The position numbers and the translations under genes are program-made. Positions 16,978 through 25,450 of a stretch of DNA of 56,677 nt are shown piece after piece. Every line of letters starts with the position of its first letter. Positions within the stretch are counted from its first letter, which is position 1. This DNA is from Gracilinema caldarium (GTDB taxonomy: Bacteria; Spirochaetota; Spirochaetia; Treponematales; Breznakiellaceae): positions 1 through 56,677 of the forward strand of contig NZ_JAJUHW010000016.1 in the NCBI RefSeq assembly GCF_029265695.1, given 5' to 3'. The notes below the pieces were generated by a model, which did no database searches, was not told the DNA's origin, and saw nothing but the letters and a program-made list of their open reading frames with translations.

Positions 16978-18830
16978 AAAATACAGGGCACCTTCGCTGG
17001 ATTTGGAACATTTGGCGGGAACGCAAAGGCTTAATCCTCCTCCTCTTTTTTCTCACCCTTCTTTCGAGCCTTGTGGCGGTGAGTTACCCCTACCTGACAA
17101 AAATACTCATTGATATGCTCCAAAAGCTTATCGAGTCCCATCCTTCCATGGCGCAGGTAAAAAAAGAAACCCTCCGTCTTGCGGGGCTTTTTATCGCTGT
17201 GGGGATGACAGGGCTTGTGGCATCCCTTTTCCCTGGGATCCGAGGGGCGGTGAACGTAGTTTTTGAGCACCTGATCCGCATGAAATATTTCAGCACCGTG
17301 TTGGTAAAGGACTATCGATTTTTTGCCACCTTTCGATCCGGTGACATTGTTACCCGGCTGACCGATGACATTTATGAATTCCCCAAGCTGGGCTGGTTCC
17401 TTTGTTCCGGAATATTCCGGGCGGTAGAATCGATCAGCAAGGTCCTTTTTTGTCTTGCCGCCATGTTTTTTCTTAACGGGAAGCTTACCCTGCTTTCACT
17501 TATTCCCCTTCCTTTGACTATTTTGGTGTTCTATATCGTCCAAGACAGGATTTATGACACGTTCCGGCGAAATCAGGAGGCGATATCGGATATTAACTCC
17601 CAGCTGGAGCTCAGTTTTTCCGGTGTCCGGATTATTAAGGCCTATGCCTGTGAACATAAGTACCGGCGTTTCTTTTCCGATGCCCTCGCCCGCCGCTTTA
17701 AGACCGAAATGGCGGTGGTAAAACTCGGGACGGTTTTGGATATGATCTACATGTATATCGACTATATTGCCCAACTGGTGGTCGTGTTTGCAGGGGGCTA
17801 TATGGCGGTGCGCGGACAAATCAGCATTGGGACCTTTTATGCCTTTTACAATTACCTGGGAATGCTCATCTATCCGATATTGGATATTCCCCAGCTCTTC
17901 GTGTCCGGCAAACGGGCCTTTGTAAACATAGACCGCCTAGAGGAACTAGCCAGGTTTCCTGCGGCAGCGGCGACGGCCCAGCTTGCTGCCACTACGCCGC
18001 CCGCTACTATAACCGCGGACGATACGGGCACTGCGAGTAAAACCGCAGCCACCTATCCAAACCAAGCCCAGGTACCGCAATTCGAGGGCCTCTCGCTCAA
18101 ACATGTGAGCTTCCGGTACAGCGACCGGGACTCCCTGGCTTTGCAGGGGGTAAACCTTTCGGTCCGCCGGGGTGAACGGGTTGCAATTCTGGGGGCCGTC
18201 GGCTCTGGAAAATCTACGCTGCTCAAAGTTATTGCCGGGCTGCTTCCCCCCCATGAGGGCCAAATTCTCCTTAACAATAAACCCATATCAGAATATCCGC
18301 AGGCCCTGGTTTCCCGCATGATGGCCTATGTCCCCCAGGAAGCGCTGCTCTTTTCGGGAACTATACGGGAAAACCTCGCCTTTGGCAGCCCCGGCCCCGG
18401 AAGCGATATTTCCCAGGAAGCATACGAAGAGGCAGTTACCATCGCCCAGATGAAAAAAGAGATAGAAGCCTTTCCTTTACAAGATAAAACTATGTTAGGT
18501 CAGCGGGGCCTAAGCCTTTCCGGAGGTCAGAAGCAGCGGCTTGCTATTGCCCGAGCCTTAGCCCGTAAACCCCAGGTGCTGCTTTTAGACGATATGACCG
18601 CCAGTCTCGATGCGGCCAACGAAGAGCTTCTCTGGCGAGCCCTGACAGAACAATATCAAAATATGACATCTCTTGTAGTCACCCACCGGCTTTCCACACT
18701 GCAGTATGTGGACCGTATACTCTTTTTCGAAGACGGTATTGTACAGGCCTTTGGAAGGCATGAAGAACTCCAAGAAACCTGTCCTGCCTATCGCGCTTTT
18801 ATCCAAGAGCACATGCAGGGAAAAATGTAG
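16974..18830 (+). CDS. ABC exporter half, degenerate Walker B, canonical signature
   Basis: This is the second exporter half, 618 residues. Walker A is GAVGSGKST (407-415) and the signature LSGGQ is intact (515-519). However, Walker B reads VLLLDDMTASLD, so Asp540 replaces the catalytic glutamate. Combined with the partner's ISAGE signature, this gives one working and one degenerate ATP site, a known feature of asymmetric heterodimeric exporters. An Ala/Thr/Pro-rich stretch (about 329-367) expands the linker between the membrane and ATPase domains. The start ATG overlaps the stop of the first half by four bases, which points to coupled translation. The substrate is unknown. Confidence 0.92.
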   Translation: MKNTGHLRWIWNIWRERKGLILLLFFLTLLSSLVAVSYPYLTKILIDMLQKLIESHPSMAQVKKETLRLAGLFIAVGMTGLVASLFPGIRGAVNVVFEHLIRMKYFSTVLVKDYRFFATFRSGDIVTRLTDDIYEFPKLGWFLCSGIFRAVESISKVLFCLAAMFFLNGKLTLLSLIPLPLTILVFYIVQDRIYDTFRRNQEAISDINSQLELSFSGVRIIKAYACEHKYRRFFSDALARRFKTEMAVVKLGTVLDMIYMYIDYIAQLVVVFAGGYMAVRGQISIGTFYAFYNYLGMLIYPILDIPQLFVSGKRAFVNIDRLEELARFPAAAATAQLAATTPPATITADDTGTASKTAATYPNQAQVPQFEGLSLKHVSFRYSDRDSLALQGVNLSVRRGERVAILGAVGSGKSTLLKVIAGLLPPHEGQILLNNKPISEYPQALVSRMMAYVPQEALLFSGTIRENLAFGSPGPGSDISQEAYEEAVTIAQMKKEIEAFPLQDKTMLGQRGLSLSGGQKQRLAIARALARKPQVLLLDDMTASLDAANEELLWRALTEQYQNMTSLVVTHRLSTLQYVDRILFFEDGIVQAFGRHEELQETCPAYRAFIQEHMQGKM

Positions 18831-18858
18831 TATACTGGCAGTATACGGAGGGATTACT

Positions 18859-19338
18859 ATGGCAAAGGGGCTCATTGTTTATGTAACGCGAAGCGGAAAT
18901 TGCCGCCATCTCGCGGCCATGGCGGCACAGGAAACAGGGTTTCCGGTACATGAAATAGAGGATCTGGTAAATAGAAAGGGTATATTCGGCTGGCTTTACG
19001 CGGGCTTTCAAGCTACCACGGGAGCAGCATCACCGATACGGGAGCCAGAGATTGATCTTAACGATGTAGAGTCCATCATTTTGATATATCCAGTGTGGGC
19101 TTCTTCAGTCTGTCCGCCAATTCGCACCTGGCTCAAACAGCACCACAATAAACTTATCAACAAACAATTCGGCCTTATCGCAAGCAACCTGGGCAGCCCG
19201 GGAGAGCGGGTGCAGGCAGCCTTTGAGCGGGAATTTTTCCCCCTTAAGGCTTTTGCTATCATCAATGAAAAAGAACCTGTACAGACTAAACAGGACCTTA
19301 TTCGCGCCTTCGTCTCCCAGATGGTTAAAAATGAATAG
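18859..19338 (+). CDS. flavodoxin-like protein
   Basis: This is a small cytoplasmic protein of 159 residues with a flavodoxin-like fold. The N-terminus GLIVYVTRSGNCRHLA is a phosphate-binding loop after the first strand, and YPVWASSVCPPIRTWL matches the second FMN loop (YPxW type). It would carry FMN for electron transfer or quinone/menaquinone-linked reduction. GGAGGG seven bases before the ATG at 18859 fixes the start; a longer in-frame opening lies inside the exporter gene. It begins 28 bases after the exporter stop and may belong to that operon. The redox partner is not evident. Confidence 0.8.
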   Translation: MAKGLIVYVTRSGNCRHLAAMAAQETGFPVHEIEDLVNRKGIFGWLYAGFQATTGAASPIREPEIDLNDVESIILIYPVWASSVCPPIRTWLKQHHNKLINKQFGLIASNLGSPGERVQAAFEREFFPLKAFAIINEKEPVQTKQDLIRAFVSQMVKNE

Positions 19339-19524
19339 AAGCCGATGACTATGTAGCCGAAGCCATCGAACGCTGTATAAGCGGGCTGTGGGAATTGCAT
19401 GCCGCTTTAAACCCCTCACCAGGGCAGCAACAGCAGACCTAGAAAAGGTTGTGGCGGGTCCTGTGCCCCTTTTCCCAATTAAAGAGTAGACAACACAAGC
19501 ACAAGCGGTATAAAGGACAGCGGA

Positions 19525-20424
19525 TTACAGGTCTTGCAAATCCTCAAAGGTTAACCCGGTCACTTCTGCAATCTCCTGAAGCGGCATTCCTTTTTCTTTC
19601 AGTTTCCGGGCGGTCTCCAGCTTTCCTTCTAGCTTTCCTTCTAGTTTGCCTTCGCGTTTGCCCTGAAAAAGTCCCTGTTGCAACAGTTCCTGTTCCCATT
19701 TTTTAATCGTCGTAGCCAGCATGGCAGGCACCTCCCTGAGTTGGGATAGTTCCGTTACCCAGTCGGGCACGGGTTGGGAAAACAAGCCGTACAGCCAGCG
19801 TACAAAGGCTTGATACACTTCAGGTTGTTCCTGCTGCAGAATCTCCACAATCTCCTGTAAGACCGGTACCAGTTGATCCCGGCTGCTCGTCTCCACCAAA
19901 AACAAAGCCCCAATGAGATTCTTCAGCGACAAAAGCCGTTCCCGACTGAATTCGTTCTCCGCTATTTTAAAATAGCGAAACCGGGGAATATAGTCCAGAC
20001 CAATCCGTTGATCTACTAAATCAGCCATATTCTCAGGAGCAGTCCACCGGCCGTCCCCATTGTACAGTAGGATGGGGAAAACCGCCGGCAGGTTTTTCAT
20101 GGCTGGTCGGGCCTTAATCAAGCTCCCATAGAGTTCCACCGTATAACGAAGCATCCTCAGTGCCATAAAGCGGTCCACCGTGGACTGAAACTCAATTAGG
20201 ATGTACAGGTACACTTCGCTACCTGAACGTAGGGGAATGCGCCAGATCAGGTCTGACTCAGCCTTGTTCCGGGATAGGGTAACAAATGATGTATCTACCT
20301 TGCTAGCCCTGGTAAAATCAAGCTCATCCACCCAGGGGGATCTTACACAGGAAGTAAGAAGCTCCTTCAGAATCTGGGGATGGGAAAAAAGTTCCTTGTA
20401 ACTTTTATCATAACTATCCTTCAT
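19525..20424 (-). CDS. Rpn family recombination-promoting nuclease/putative transposase
   Basis: This is a PD-(D/E)XK-type protein of 299 residues of the Rpn (YhgA-like, transposase_31/PDDEXK_2) family, whose E. coli members are DNA endonucleases that promote RecA-independent recombination. It begins with the typical YDKSYKELFSHPQILKELL, and the nuclease core has DLIWRIPL, then YLYILIEFQSTVD with the Glu-x-Gln pair. The C-terminal tail holds tandem GKLEGKLEGKLE repeats and an LPLQEIAEVTGL-like helix typical of these proteins; the tail repeats (GKxEGKLEG) are prone to length change. No terminal inverted repeats were seen around it, so it is not part of a visible transposon. It lies next to a tRNA gene. 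Confidence 0.88.
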   Translation of the reverse strand: MKDSYDKSYKELFSHPQILKELLTSCVRSPWVDELDFTRASKVDTSFVTLSRNKAESDLIWRIPLRSGSEVYLYILIEFQSTVDRFMALRMLRYTVELYGSLIKARPAMKNLPAVFPILLYNGDGRWTAPENMADLVDQRIGLDYIPRFRYFKIAENEFSRERLLSLKNLIGALFLVETSSRDQLVPVLQEIVEILQQEQPEVYQAFVRWLYGLFSQPVPDWVTELSQLREVPAMLATTIKKWEQELLQQGLFQGKREGKLEGKLEGKLETARKLKEKGMPLQEIAEVTGLTFEDLQDL

Positions 20425-20499
20425 GAGGATAGTACAGGAAAAGATGGATAGGCTGCGTTAACTAGATATGAAGCAAGTGGGTGGTTCTTTTGTCCCTGA

Positions 20500-20531
20500 T
20501 ACAAAAATAAAGCCCATCCTGCTGGATGGGC
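20500..20531 (-). terminator. intrinsic terminator of tRNA-Asn
   Basis: On the minus strand an eight-base perfect stem (GCCCATCC / GGATGGGC, loop AGCA, 20512-20531) is followed directly by a T-rich run (20500-20511). It lies ten bases downstream of the tRNA 3' end. Confidence 0.9.
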
Positions 20532-20540
20532 CGTCATCAG

Positions 20541-20613
20541 CTCCCCCGCCCGGGCTCGAACCAGGGACCCAGTGGTTAACAGCCACTTGCTCTGCCGACT
20601 GAGCTACAGGGGA
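20541..20613 (-). tRNA. tRNA-Asn (GTT)
   Basis: The minus strand folds as a 73-base tRNA. The acceptor stem TCCCCTG pairs with CGGGGGA, the D arm begins TAGCTCAG, the anticodon loop is CTGTTAA with anticodon GTT, and the T arm is CTGGTTCGAGCCCGG shifted to the usual GGTTCGA loop. The discriminator base is G and CCA is not encoded. A consensus promoter lies upstream and an intrinsic terminator downstream, so it is a single-gene unit. Confidence 0.95.
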
Positions 20614-20640
20614 ATGGGCTGTACGTATCGTACGTTCGGC

Positions 20641-20669
20641 ACTATAGCTAAAATAATTTTTTTTGTCAA
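20641..20669 (-). promoter_or_regulatory. promoter of tRNA-Asn
   Basis: On the minus strand TTGACA (20664-20669) and TATAGT (20641-20646) are separated by 17 bases, a near-perfect sigma70 promoter about 28 bases before the tRNA. It gives a local reference for the -10 form (TATAGT) seen before several protein genes here. Confidence 0.85.
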
Positions 20670-20711
20670 TAGCCAGTGCTTTCAGAAACTATTCATTTTT
20701 ATATGGACTCA

Positions 20712-22133
20712 TTAAGGTGCTACGAGCCCAGTAATACTCCTGATTGCCCTCACTTCCTGTTCAGACCAGGGAGTGCCATCGGGCCTAAAGATATCGTGGA
20801 ACCATACTTCCGGTTCCTCCGAGCCCGGGCGGGAGCCCCACGGATATATGGTTTGTGTTTTCCCCGACACAAGGCCCCAACTCATGGCCCCGACACCCCA
20901 TTCACGAAACAAGGGCAGGTGGGTTTCGAAACGGCTGTTTTGTGTTCGGGCCATGTATTCGGTACAAACTAAAGGTTTACCATAGGCTGAAAGGGCTTCT
21001 ATTTTGGAGCGAAGCGTATCAAGGGGGGAATAATCGTGAAAAGTGATAATATCCGAGTTACGGATAAGAAATTCGTTGAGCCCCCTAAACCAGGATGAGC
21101 CCTTCCAAATGCCCGCTGTCACCGGCTGTGATGGGTTCATTTGCCGAGCCCAGCGAAAGGTGAGCCCCAGCAAGCGGGTAGAATTGGGCAAAAACCCAAC
21201 CGAGTTGCCGATCTCGTTGTACAGGTCCCATGCGTAGACCCGTTCATCAAATTGAAATTCCGAAATAATACCGCTCACATAGTCTTCTAAGAGGGGCCAT
21301 GCTTTTTCATCGTTGATAAACCGTGAGGTCGGCGATCGAACCCAGCCTGAGTTGTGCACCCCTTTTCGAGGTTTGGGCTGCCGGCCCGGATGGGCCCTAT
21401 CGTTCCAACAGTCATCAAAAAGAATGAACATGACCGAAAGCCCCCGAGAGGCTGCGAGGTCAAGAAAGCGTTTTATTCTATTGATGAACGACTCCCGGTC
21501 ATGTCGCCAGAGTATGTCATGGAGGTACACCCTGAGGGTGTTAAAACCGAGGGATTGGGCAAGATCCAATTCTTTTGCAATAAGTTCTGGAGTAAAGGTA
21601 TCCCGCTGCCACATTTCCAGCTGGTTTATTGCGTTGGAAGGTATATAATTGCAGCCCACCGGCCAGGGGTGCGCTGCGTACCATGCCTGGGCTCGTTTCG
21701 TGGGCCATACAAGGTCGGAACTGAGTCCTGCGGCTGTTTCGATTTCTTCGTACTCTAAATCTTTACGTACCCCAAAACGTTCCCAATGCTGGGTTATCCC
21801 CAACCACCGAAGCCCCATAAATATTCGGAGGTCAAGCCTGTTTTCCCCGGCAATTTGCATTTCTACATCGTAATAGGTACCGTTTTCAGGGTTATAGAGC
21901 TTGCCGCCCTTCCAGAGACTATCTTTATAGACAAGTCCGTAAAACAGCCTACTGCCTAAGAGAGACCGTCCCCGCAAGGCTGGATCAGGATTAGCCATAT
22001 CCCGTTCACCGTTTTCAAGCCCCTCCGTAAGGTAGCCTGCATATCCGTCAGCTTCCGCCACAATATCCACCCGAAAACGCCACCCCTCGGTCATCCAGGA
22101 ACCAAGAATCGCATCTGCTGGTATGGTATTCAT
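20712..22133 (-). CDS. DUF2147 domain fused to a cellulase-type glycoside hydrolase
   Basis: This 473-residue protein has two parts. Residues 1-120 match DUF2147, a small lipocalin-like domain (GSWMTEG, ANPDPALRGRSLLGS, WKGGKLYNPENG, GLRWLGITQHWERF). Residues from about 150 form a TIM-barrel glycoside hydrolase of the GH5/clan A kind, with GCNYIPSNAINQLEMW, FDDCWND, the acid/base Glu307 in DLYNEIGN and the nucleophile Glu392 in CTEYMAR. No signal peptide is present, so the enzyme should act in the cytoplasm, perhaps on imported oligosaccharides. A TATACT box six bases before the ATG suggests a leaderless message. DUF2147 is usually found alone and exported, so the fusion is unusual. Substrate is unknown. 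Confidence 0.82.
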   Translation of the reverse strand: MNTIPADAILGSWMTEGWRFRVDIVAEADGYAGYLTEGLENGERDMANPDPALRGRSLLGSRLFYGLVYKDSLWKGGKLYNPENGTYYDVEMQIAGENRLDLRIFMGLRWLGITQHWERFGVRKDLEYEEIETAAGLSSDLVWPTKRAQAWYAAHPWPVGCNYIPSNAINQLEMWQRDTFTPELIAKELDLAQSLGFNTLRVYLHDILWRHDRESFINRIKRFLDLAASRGLSVMFILFDDCWNDRAHPGRQPKPRKGVHNSGWVRSPTSRFINDEKAWPLLEDYVSGIISEFQFDERVYAWDLYNEIGNSVGFLPNSTRLLGLTFRWARQMNPSQPVTAGIWKGSSWFRGLNEFLIRNSDIITFHDYSPLDTLRSKIEALSAYGKPLVCTEYMARTQNSRFETHLPLFREWGVGAMSWGLVSGKTQTIYPWGSRPGSEEPEVWFHDIFRPDGTPWSEQEVRAIRSITGLVAP

Positions 22134-22139
22134 ATGGTT

Positions 22140-22145
22140 AGTATA
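22140..22145 (-). promoter_or_regulatory. -10 box of the DUF2147-hydrolase gene
   Basis: TATACT on the minus strand lies six bases before the ATG (22133) without a Shine-Dalgarno sequence. The -35 region would fall inside the left copy of the 28-bp repeat, with only a weak match. Confidence 0.45.
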
Positions 22146-22159
22146 GCATGAGAGAAATA

Positions 22160-22187
22160 TAAAGGGTAAATTTTTATCGACAGTTGT
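22160..22187 (+). repeat. 28-bp direct repeat, left copy
   Basis: This 28-base stretch, beginning TAAAGGGTAAAT and ending CGACAGTTGT, is identical to 28581-28608 and in the same orientation. Match stops at both ends (A/T on the left, G/C on the right). The two copies bound a 6.4-kb A+T-richer block. Confidence 0.95.
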
Positions 22188-22299
22188 GTAATTTAAAAGT
22201 AGATTACTAATCTTAAAGTTTTAAAATTGTTTTTATGATAGCTTGCGGATAAAACACAACCGCAAGCTATCTAATGCTTTTAATGCTGCTATTTAACTT

Positions 22300-23166
22300 T
22301 TAATTAACAGATAGGAATTCATTAGGATCGATCATATTTAATTCAGCAAGGGAAAGATTAATAGAGGACAATAAATTATTGTTGTCATCGTATACTTTTA
22401 GCGTTGACTGTTTAGCTACGAGAGCTGCCTGCAAGTCAGAAAAGCCTTCTGTTTCGCTTAAGAAATCAATATTATTTTTACTATAATCAAAATCATAGCT
22501 GAGAATAAATTTGGCACCTGCACCATCGCTATTTCGTTTAACAGAAATCGCAAAGCCAGCTTGAACAGTCATAGTGAGGTCCAAATCTATAGATACAGAA
22601 TTACTATCATTATCGGTCGTTATATCCATAATTTCTTTTACTTGAAAATTATTAATTGTTTTCTCTTTATAGGTATATGTAGAACTACTTGTTTCTGGCA
22701 AAATAACATTATTTATTATACCGGTAAGCTTTTGATTTATTGATACATTGTACACAAAATTATTTGTTGTCGAACTCGAAGTTATTATTGTTTCATCCAT
22801 TGATCCTGTTAAAGTGATAGCTCCTCCACCAATAGTTAAAACCTCATTAATTGGGGTTGTTTAAGTTTCCCTCGCGAGGAGATTTCTACTCTCATTGCTT
22901 GCAGCACTTTGTATCTGTCTCGATAAAACCTTTGAGATGTTATTGTAAGAACTAGTACTGTTTAAGTCCACTGAATTTAAGTTCAAAACAGCATCACTAA
23001 ATAAAGCTTTTGCGTCATAGGCTGTACTGGGAACTGTTCCTCCGGAAGCAGATATAGTTGAGGGACTCCCCATGTCTGGAGCGCTTGGAGCGTTCACTGT
23101 ATCCTTAGTTCCCATGAGATCGCAGCCTGTTACTAGCGCTAGCAAGCAGACCAAACAATTTCTCAT
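22300..23166 (-). pseudogene. lipoprotein gene broken by one in-frame TAA
   Basis: Two open stretches read in the same frame and are separated only by a TAA at 22863-22861. The first (22864-23166) encodes a lipoprotein signal with LLALVTGC followed by a Ser/Asn-rich region ending LLARET. After the stop the frame stays open through TTPINEVLTIGGGAITLTGS to the ATG at 22800 and on for 166 residues ending FLSVN. The whole would be a 288-residue Ser/Thr/Asn-rich surface lipoprotein. AAGGATG upstream of 23166 serves as ribosome binding site. Either the gene is dead, it makes only a short lipoprotein, or the base call is wrong. It is divergent from the two-component system. No family was recognised. 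Confidence 0.75.
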
Positions 23167-23262
23167 TTTTCATCCTTAATACCCCTTTTACACTAAAATG
23201 TGGTTTTTATCATATCATAAAATCACATTAATTCAATTATTTTTTATAGAAATAAGTTATGC

Positions 23263-23268
23263 TACAAT
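23263..23268 (+). promoter_or_regulatory. -10 box of the two-component operon
   Basis: TACAAT lies nine bases before the ATG at 23278. The -35 region is only T-rich. No clear Shine-Dalgarno sequence is present, so a very short leader is likely. Confidence 0.4.
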
Positions 23269-23277
23269 ACTTACAGG

Positions 23278-24567
23278 ATGGCTAATGTGAATACACTGAT
23301 GAACAACAACACCACAAATAACAGTGTACTTGAATTATTTATTCGTTTTAGTTTTATATTCCTGACTTTCCTACTTTACATTCTAGCAGCAGCTTGCTTT
23401 GGCCAGGATTACATGGGATTAATGCAGGATAGTCTTTTTAACCAGGTTAGACTTGTATTTTTCGTATTAATAACACTCGCTCCGTTATTGTTTATCCCTG
23501 TTGTGCCCGTCATTAACGGAGCCACTTTAGGAAGTCTTGGCTGCATACTCTTTATCGCATTAGCTGTGGGAGCAGACCTTTCACTCTTAATTCCGATCAT
23601 GTTTCCCATGCTCTATGCTGTATCACTGCAATTATCATACTTACAGACCCTTTTCTGGATTATATTTACTAATACAAGCATACTACTTGCCCTCAATACT
23701 CACAACGCTTGGGGGACCCCCGTCATGGAAGGGACGATTTACAATAAACTTATGTTCGCGATGATTTCAGTCATTGTGACTTTTCTTTTTTTGTTATTAA
23801 AACGGCAATATTTGTATATTAAAAATCTGACCGCTTCTATAGAAAGACTCGATCAAGCCTATCAAAAGGTTGTAGATGCAAATCTCGATTTCCAAACCTA
23901 TGCACTCTTTGCTCGGGAGGAAGCCATGGAAAAAGAACGACGGCGGCTCGCCGGGGAACTTCATGATATCATCGGTTACTCACTGACCAATGTCATCATG
24001 CTTATACAGGCTGCACAGATCGGTAAAGGAGACAGTGAACAGACCCATGCAATACTAGAAAAGGCTCGGCTCCATGCAGATGAAAGTCTTAAAGAAGTAC
24101 GATATGCCTTGGCTACTCTGCGTGCGGAACCAGCAGACCGGCCTCGGGGAGCTAACTTGTTCCTTAAGCTTACCCAGACGTTTCAAGAGGTTACTGGAGT
24201 AACCATTTCTGTTGATTTTGCAAATATTCCTTCCCTTTTGCCGGTGAAAACAGAAAAAATAATCTATCGCCTTATACAAGAAGGCCTGACCAATGCATTC
24301 CGGCATGGAAAAGCAAGTGAAATCTCTATAAGCTTTTGGTATGAGCAGAATAGCATAACCTTACGAATCCGCGATAATGGGAATGGGGGATCATCTCTTA
24401 TAAATCAGAATACTGATCATATAGTAGAAAGGTCAGGTATTGGACTAGCGGGCCTGCAAGAGCAGGTAGAACAACTGGGGGGCAACTTTACAGCAGGAGC
24501 TGTCTCTGGTGGTTTTATTTTAGAAGCAACAATTCCGGTACAAGAAACTGAAGAAGGAAATAAATAA
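23278..24567 (+). CDS. NarL-type sensor histidine kinase
   Basis: This is a 429-residue membrane kinase with about six helices in the first 175 residues and no large periplasmic domain, so it probably senses something in or at the membrane. A coiled coil (about 180-220) leads to a HisKA_3 domain with His229 in GELHDIIGYSLTN. The ATPase domain shows EGLTNAFRHG (335-344) and DNGNGG (366-371), then SGIGLAGLQEQVEQLGG. The stop overlaps the ATG of the response regulator gene by one base (TAATG), so the pair is co-translated. A sugar ABC importer lies directly downstream and is the natural target, by position only. Confidence 0.92.
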   Translation: MANVNTLMNNNTTNNSVLELFIRFSFIFLTFLLYILAAACFGQDYMGLMQDSLFNQVRLVFFVLITLAPLLFIPVVPVINGATLGSLGCILFIALAVGADLSLLIPIMFPMLYAVSLQLSYLQTLFWIIFTNTSILLALNTHNAWGTPVMEGTIYNKLMFAMISVIVTFLFLLLKRQYLYIKNLTASIERLDQAYQKVVDANLDFQTYALFAREEAMEKERRRLAGELHDIIGYSLTNVIMLIQAAQIGKGDSEQTHAILEKARLHADESLKEVRYALATLRAEPADRPRGANLFLKLTQTFQEVTGVTISVDFANIPSLLPVKTEKIIYRLIQEGLTNAFRHGKASEISISFWYEQNSITLRIRDNGNGGSSLINQNTDHIVERSGIGLAGLQEQVEQLGGNFTAGAVSGGFILEATIPVQETEEGNK

Positions 24568-25268
24568 TGAAAAATATAATTAAAATTTTACTCGCCGATG
24601 ACCAATATTTATTCCTTGAAAGTCTTAAACTGGTACTGGAAAGCCTTGCAGAAGACTTGCGGGTCGTTGGTACGGTCAGCAATGGCGAGGAAGCCCTTAA
24701 TTTTCTTGAACGAGAACAGGTTGATGTAGCCCTGCTTGATGTTCGGATGCCTATTTTGGACGGGGTACAGGCAGCGGGCGAAATTCATAAACGATGGCCC
24801 TCAGTTTCGATCATCATGCTCACAACTTTTGAAGACGACGAGTATGTGTCGGAAGCCCTTAGGCGGGGAGCCCAGGGATACCTCTTGAAAAATATAGCCC
24901 CCCATATGCTGGTTTCTGCTATACGGGCGGTACGGGACGGTTCAATTCTGATTGCTCCGGACTTAGCAGGACACCTCGCTCAAGCGCTAGCAGGTGCAAA
25001 TAACGTAGGAGGTCCATCAGGTATCGGAAATAAAATGTCTGGAGAGCTTCGGCTGCCTGATTGGTACTACAGCCTCACCCCACGGGATAAAACCATCATC
25101 AGCTTTATTCTCAGAGGAATGACTAATAAGGAAATTGCTGCAGCAGCCCACCTGGGAGAACAAACGGTTCGGAATTATATTTCAGCTCTCTATGACAAAC
25201 TACAGGTATCGGATCGCAGAGAAGCAATTAATGTACTGCGTTCTATCGACCCTTGCTGGTTTGTATAA
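24567..25268 (+). CDS. NarL/FixJ-type response regulator
   Basis: This is a 233-residue DNA-binding response regulator. The receiver domain has the acidic pair Asp11/Asp12, phosphoacceptor Asp58 in ALLDVRMP, Thr in IMLTTFED and Lys in GYLLKNIAP. After a linker the LuxR-type helix-turn-helix reads LTPRDKTIISFILRGMTNKE and continues with QTVRNYISALYDKLQV. It partners with the kinase encoded immediately upstream (one-base overlap). The promoter region of the next gene (25269-25450) is the likely target; it holds a short inverted repeat at 25319. Confidence 0.93.
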   Translation: MKNIIKILLADDQYLFLESLKLVLESLAEDLRVVGTVSNGEEALNFLEREQVDVALLDVRMPILDGVQAAGEIHKRWPSVSIIMLTTFEDDEYVSEALRRGAQGYLLKNIAPHMLVSAIRAVRDGSILIAPDLAGHLAQALAGANNVGGPSGIGNKMSGELRLPDWYYSLTPRDKTIISFILRGMTNKEIAAAAHLGEQTVRNYISALYDKLQVSDRREAINVLRSIDPCWFV

Positions 25269-25318
25269 AGAACTATCACACAAAAACTATTTTAGTATCA
25301 AAATAACACACACAGGAT

Positions 25319-25332
25319 GTAATGAAAATTAC
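25319..25332. promoter_or_regulatory. short inverted repeat, possible regulator site
   Basis: GTAAT-GAAA-ATTAC forms a five-base perfect dyad 119 bases before the binding-protein ATG. It is a candidate site for the NarL-type regulator, which usually binds inverted half-sites. The sequence is short and A+T-rich, so chance is possible. Confidence 0.25.
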
Positions 25333-25450
25333 TACATAAGTACAAATTCAATTACATTCGTAACTGGGCTTCATCCTATTCTAGGCTGATACTATAACTG
25401 TGCCACTTAATGCGGAAAGGGGCTTAGATTCTCGATAAAAGGAGTATGCT

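Noticed and set aside
19335-19441. Short open stretch after the flavodoxin-like gene, ending in a Gln-rich tail
   Set aside because: It has no start codon or ribosome binding site, and no family match was recognised. It could be a gene remnant, but the evidence is too thin.
19525-20424. Insertion sequence around the Rpn-type gene
   Set aside because: No terminal inverted repeats or target duplications were seen on either side; Rpn genes commonly occur alone.
20541-22187. tRNA-Asn as the attachment site of the 22-28 kb block
   Set aside because: The 28-bp repeat does not match the tRNA 3' end and starts 1.5 kb away with an intact gene between them.
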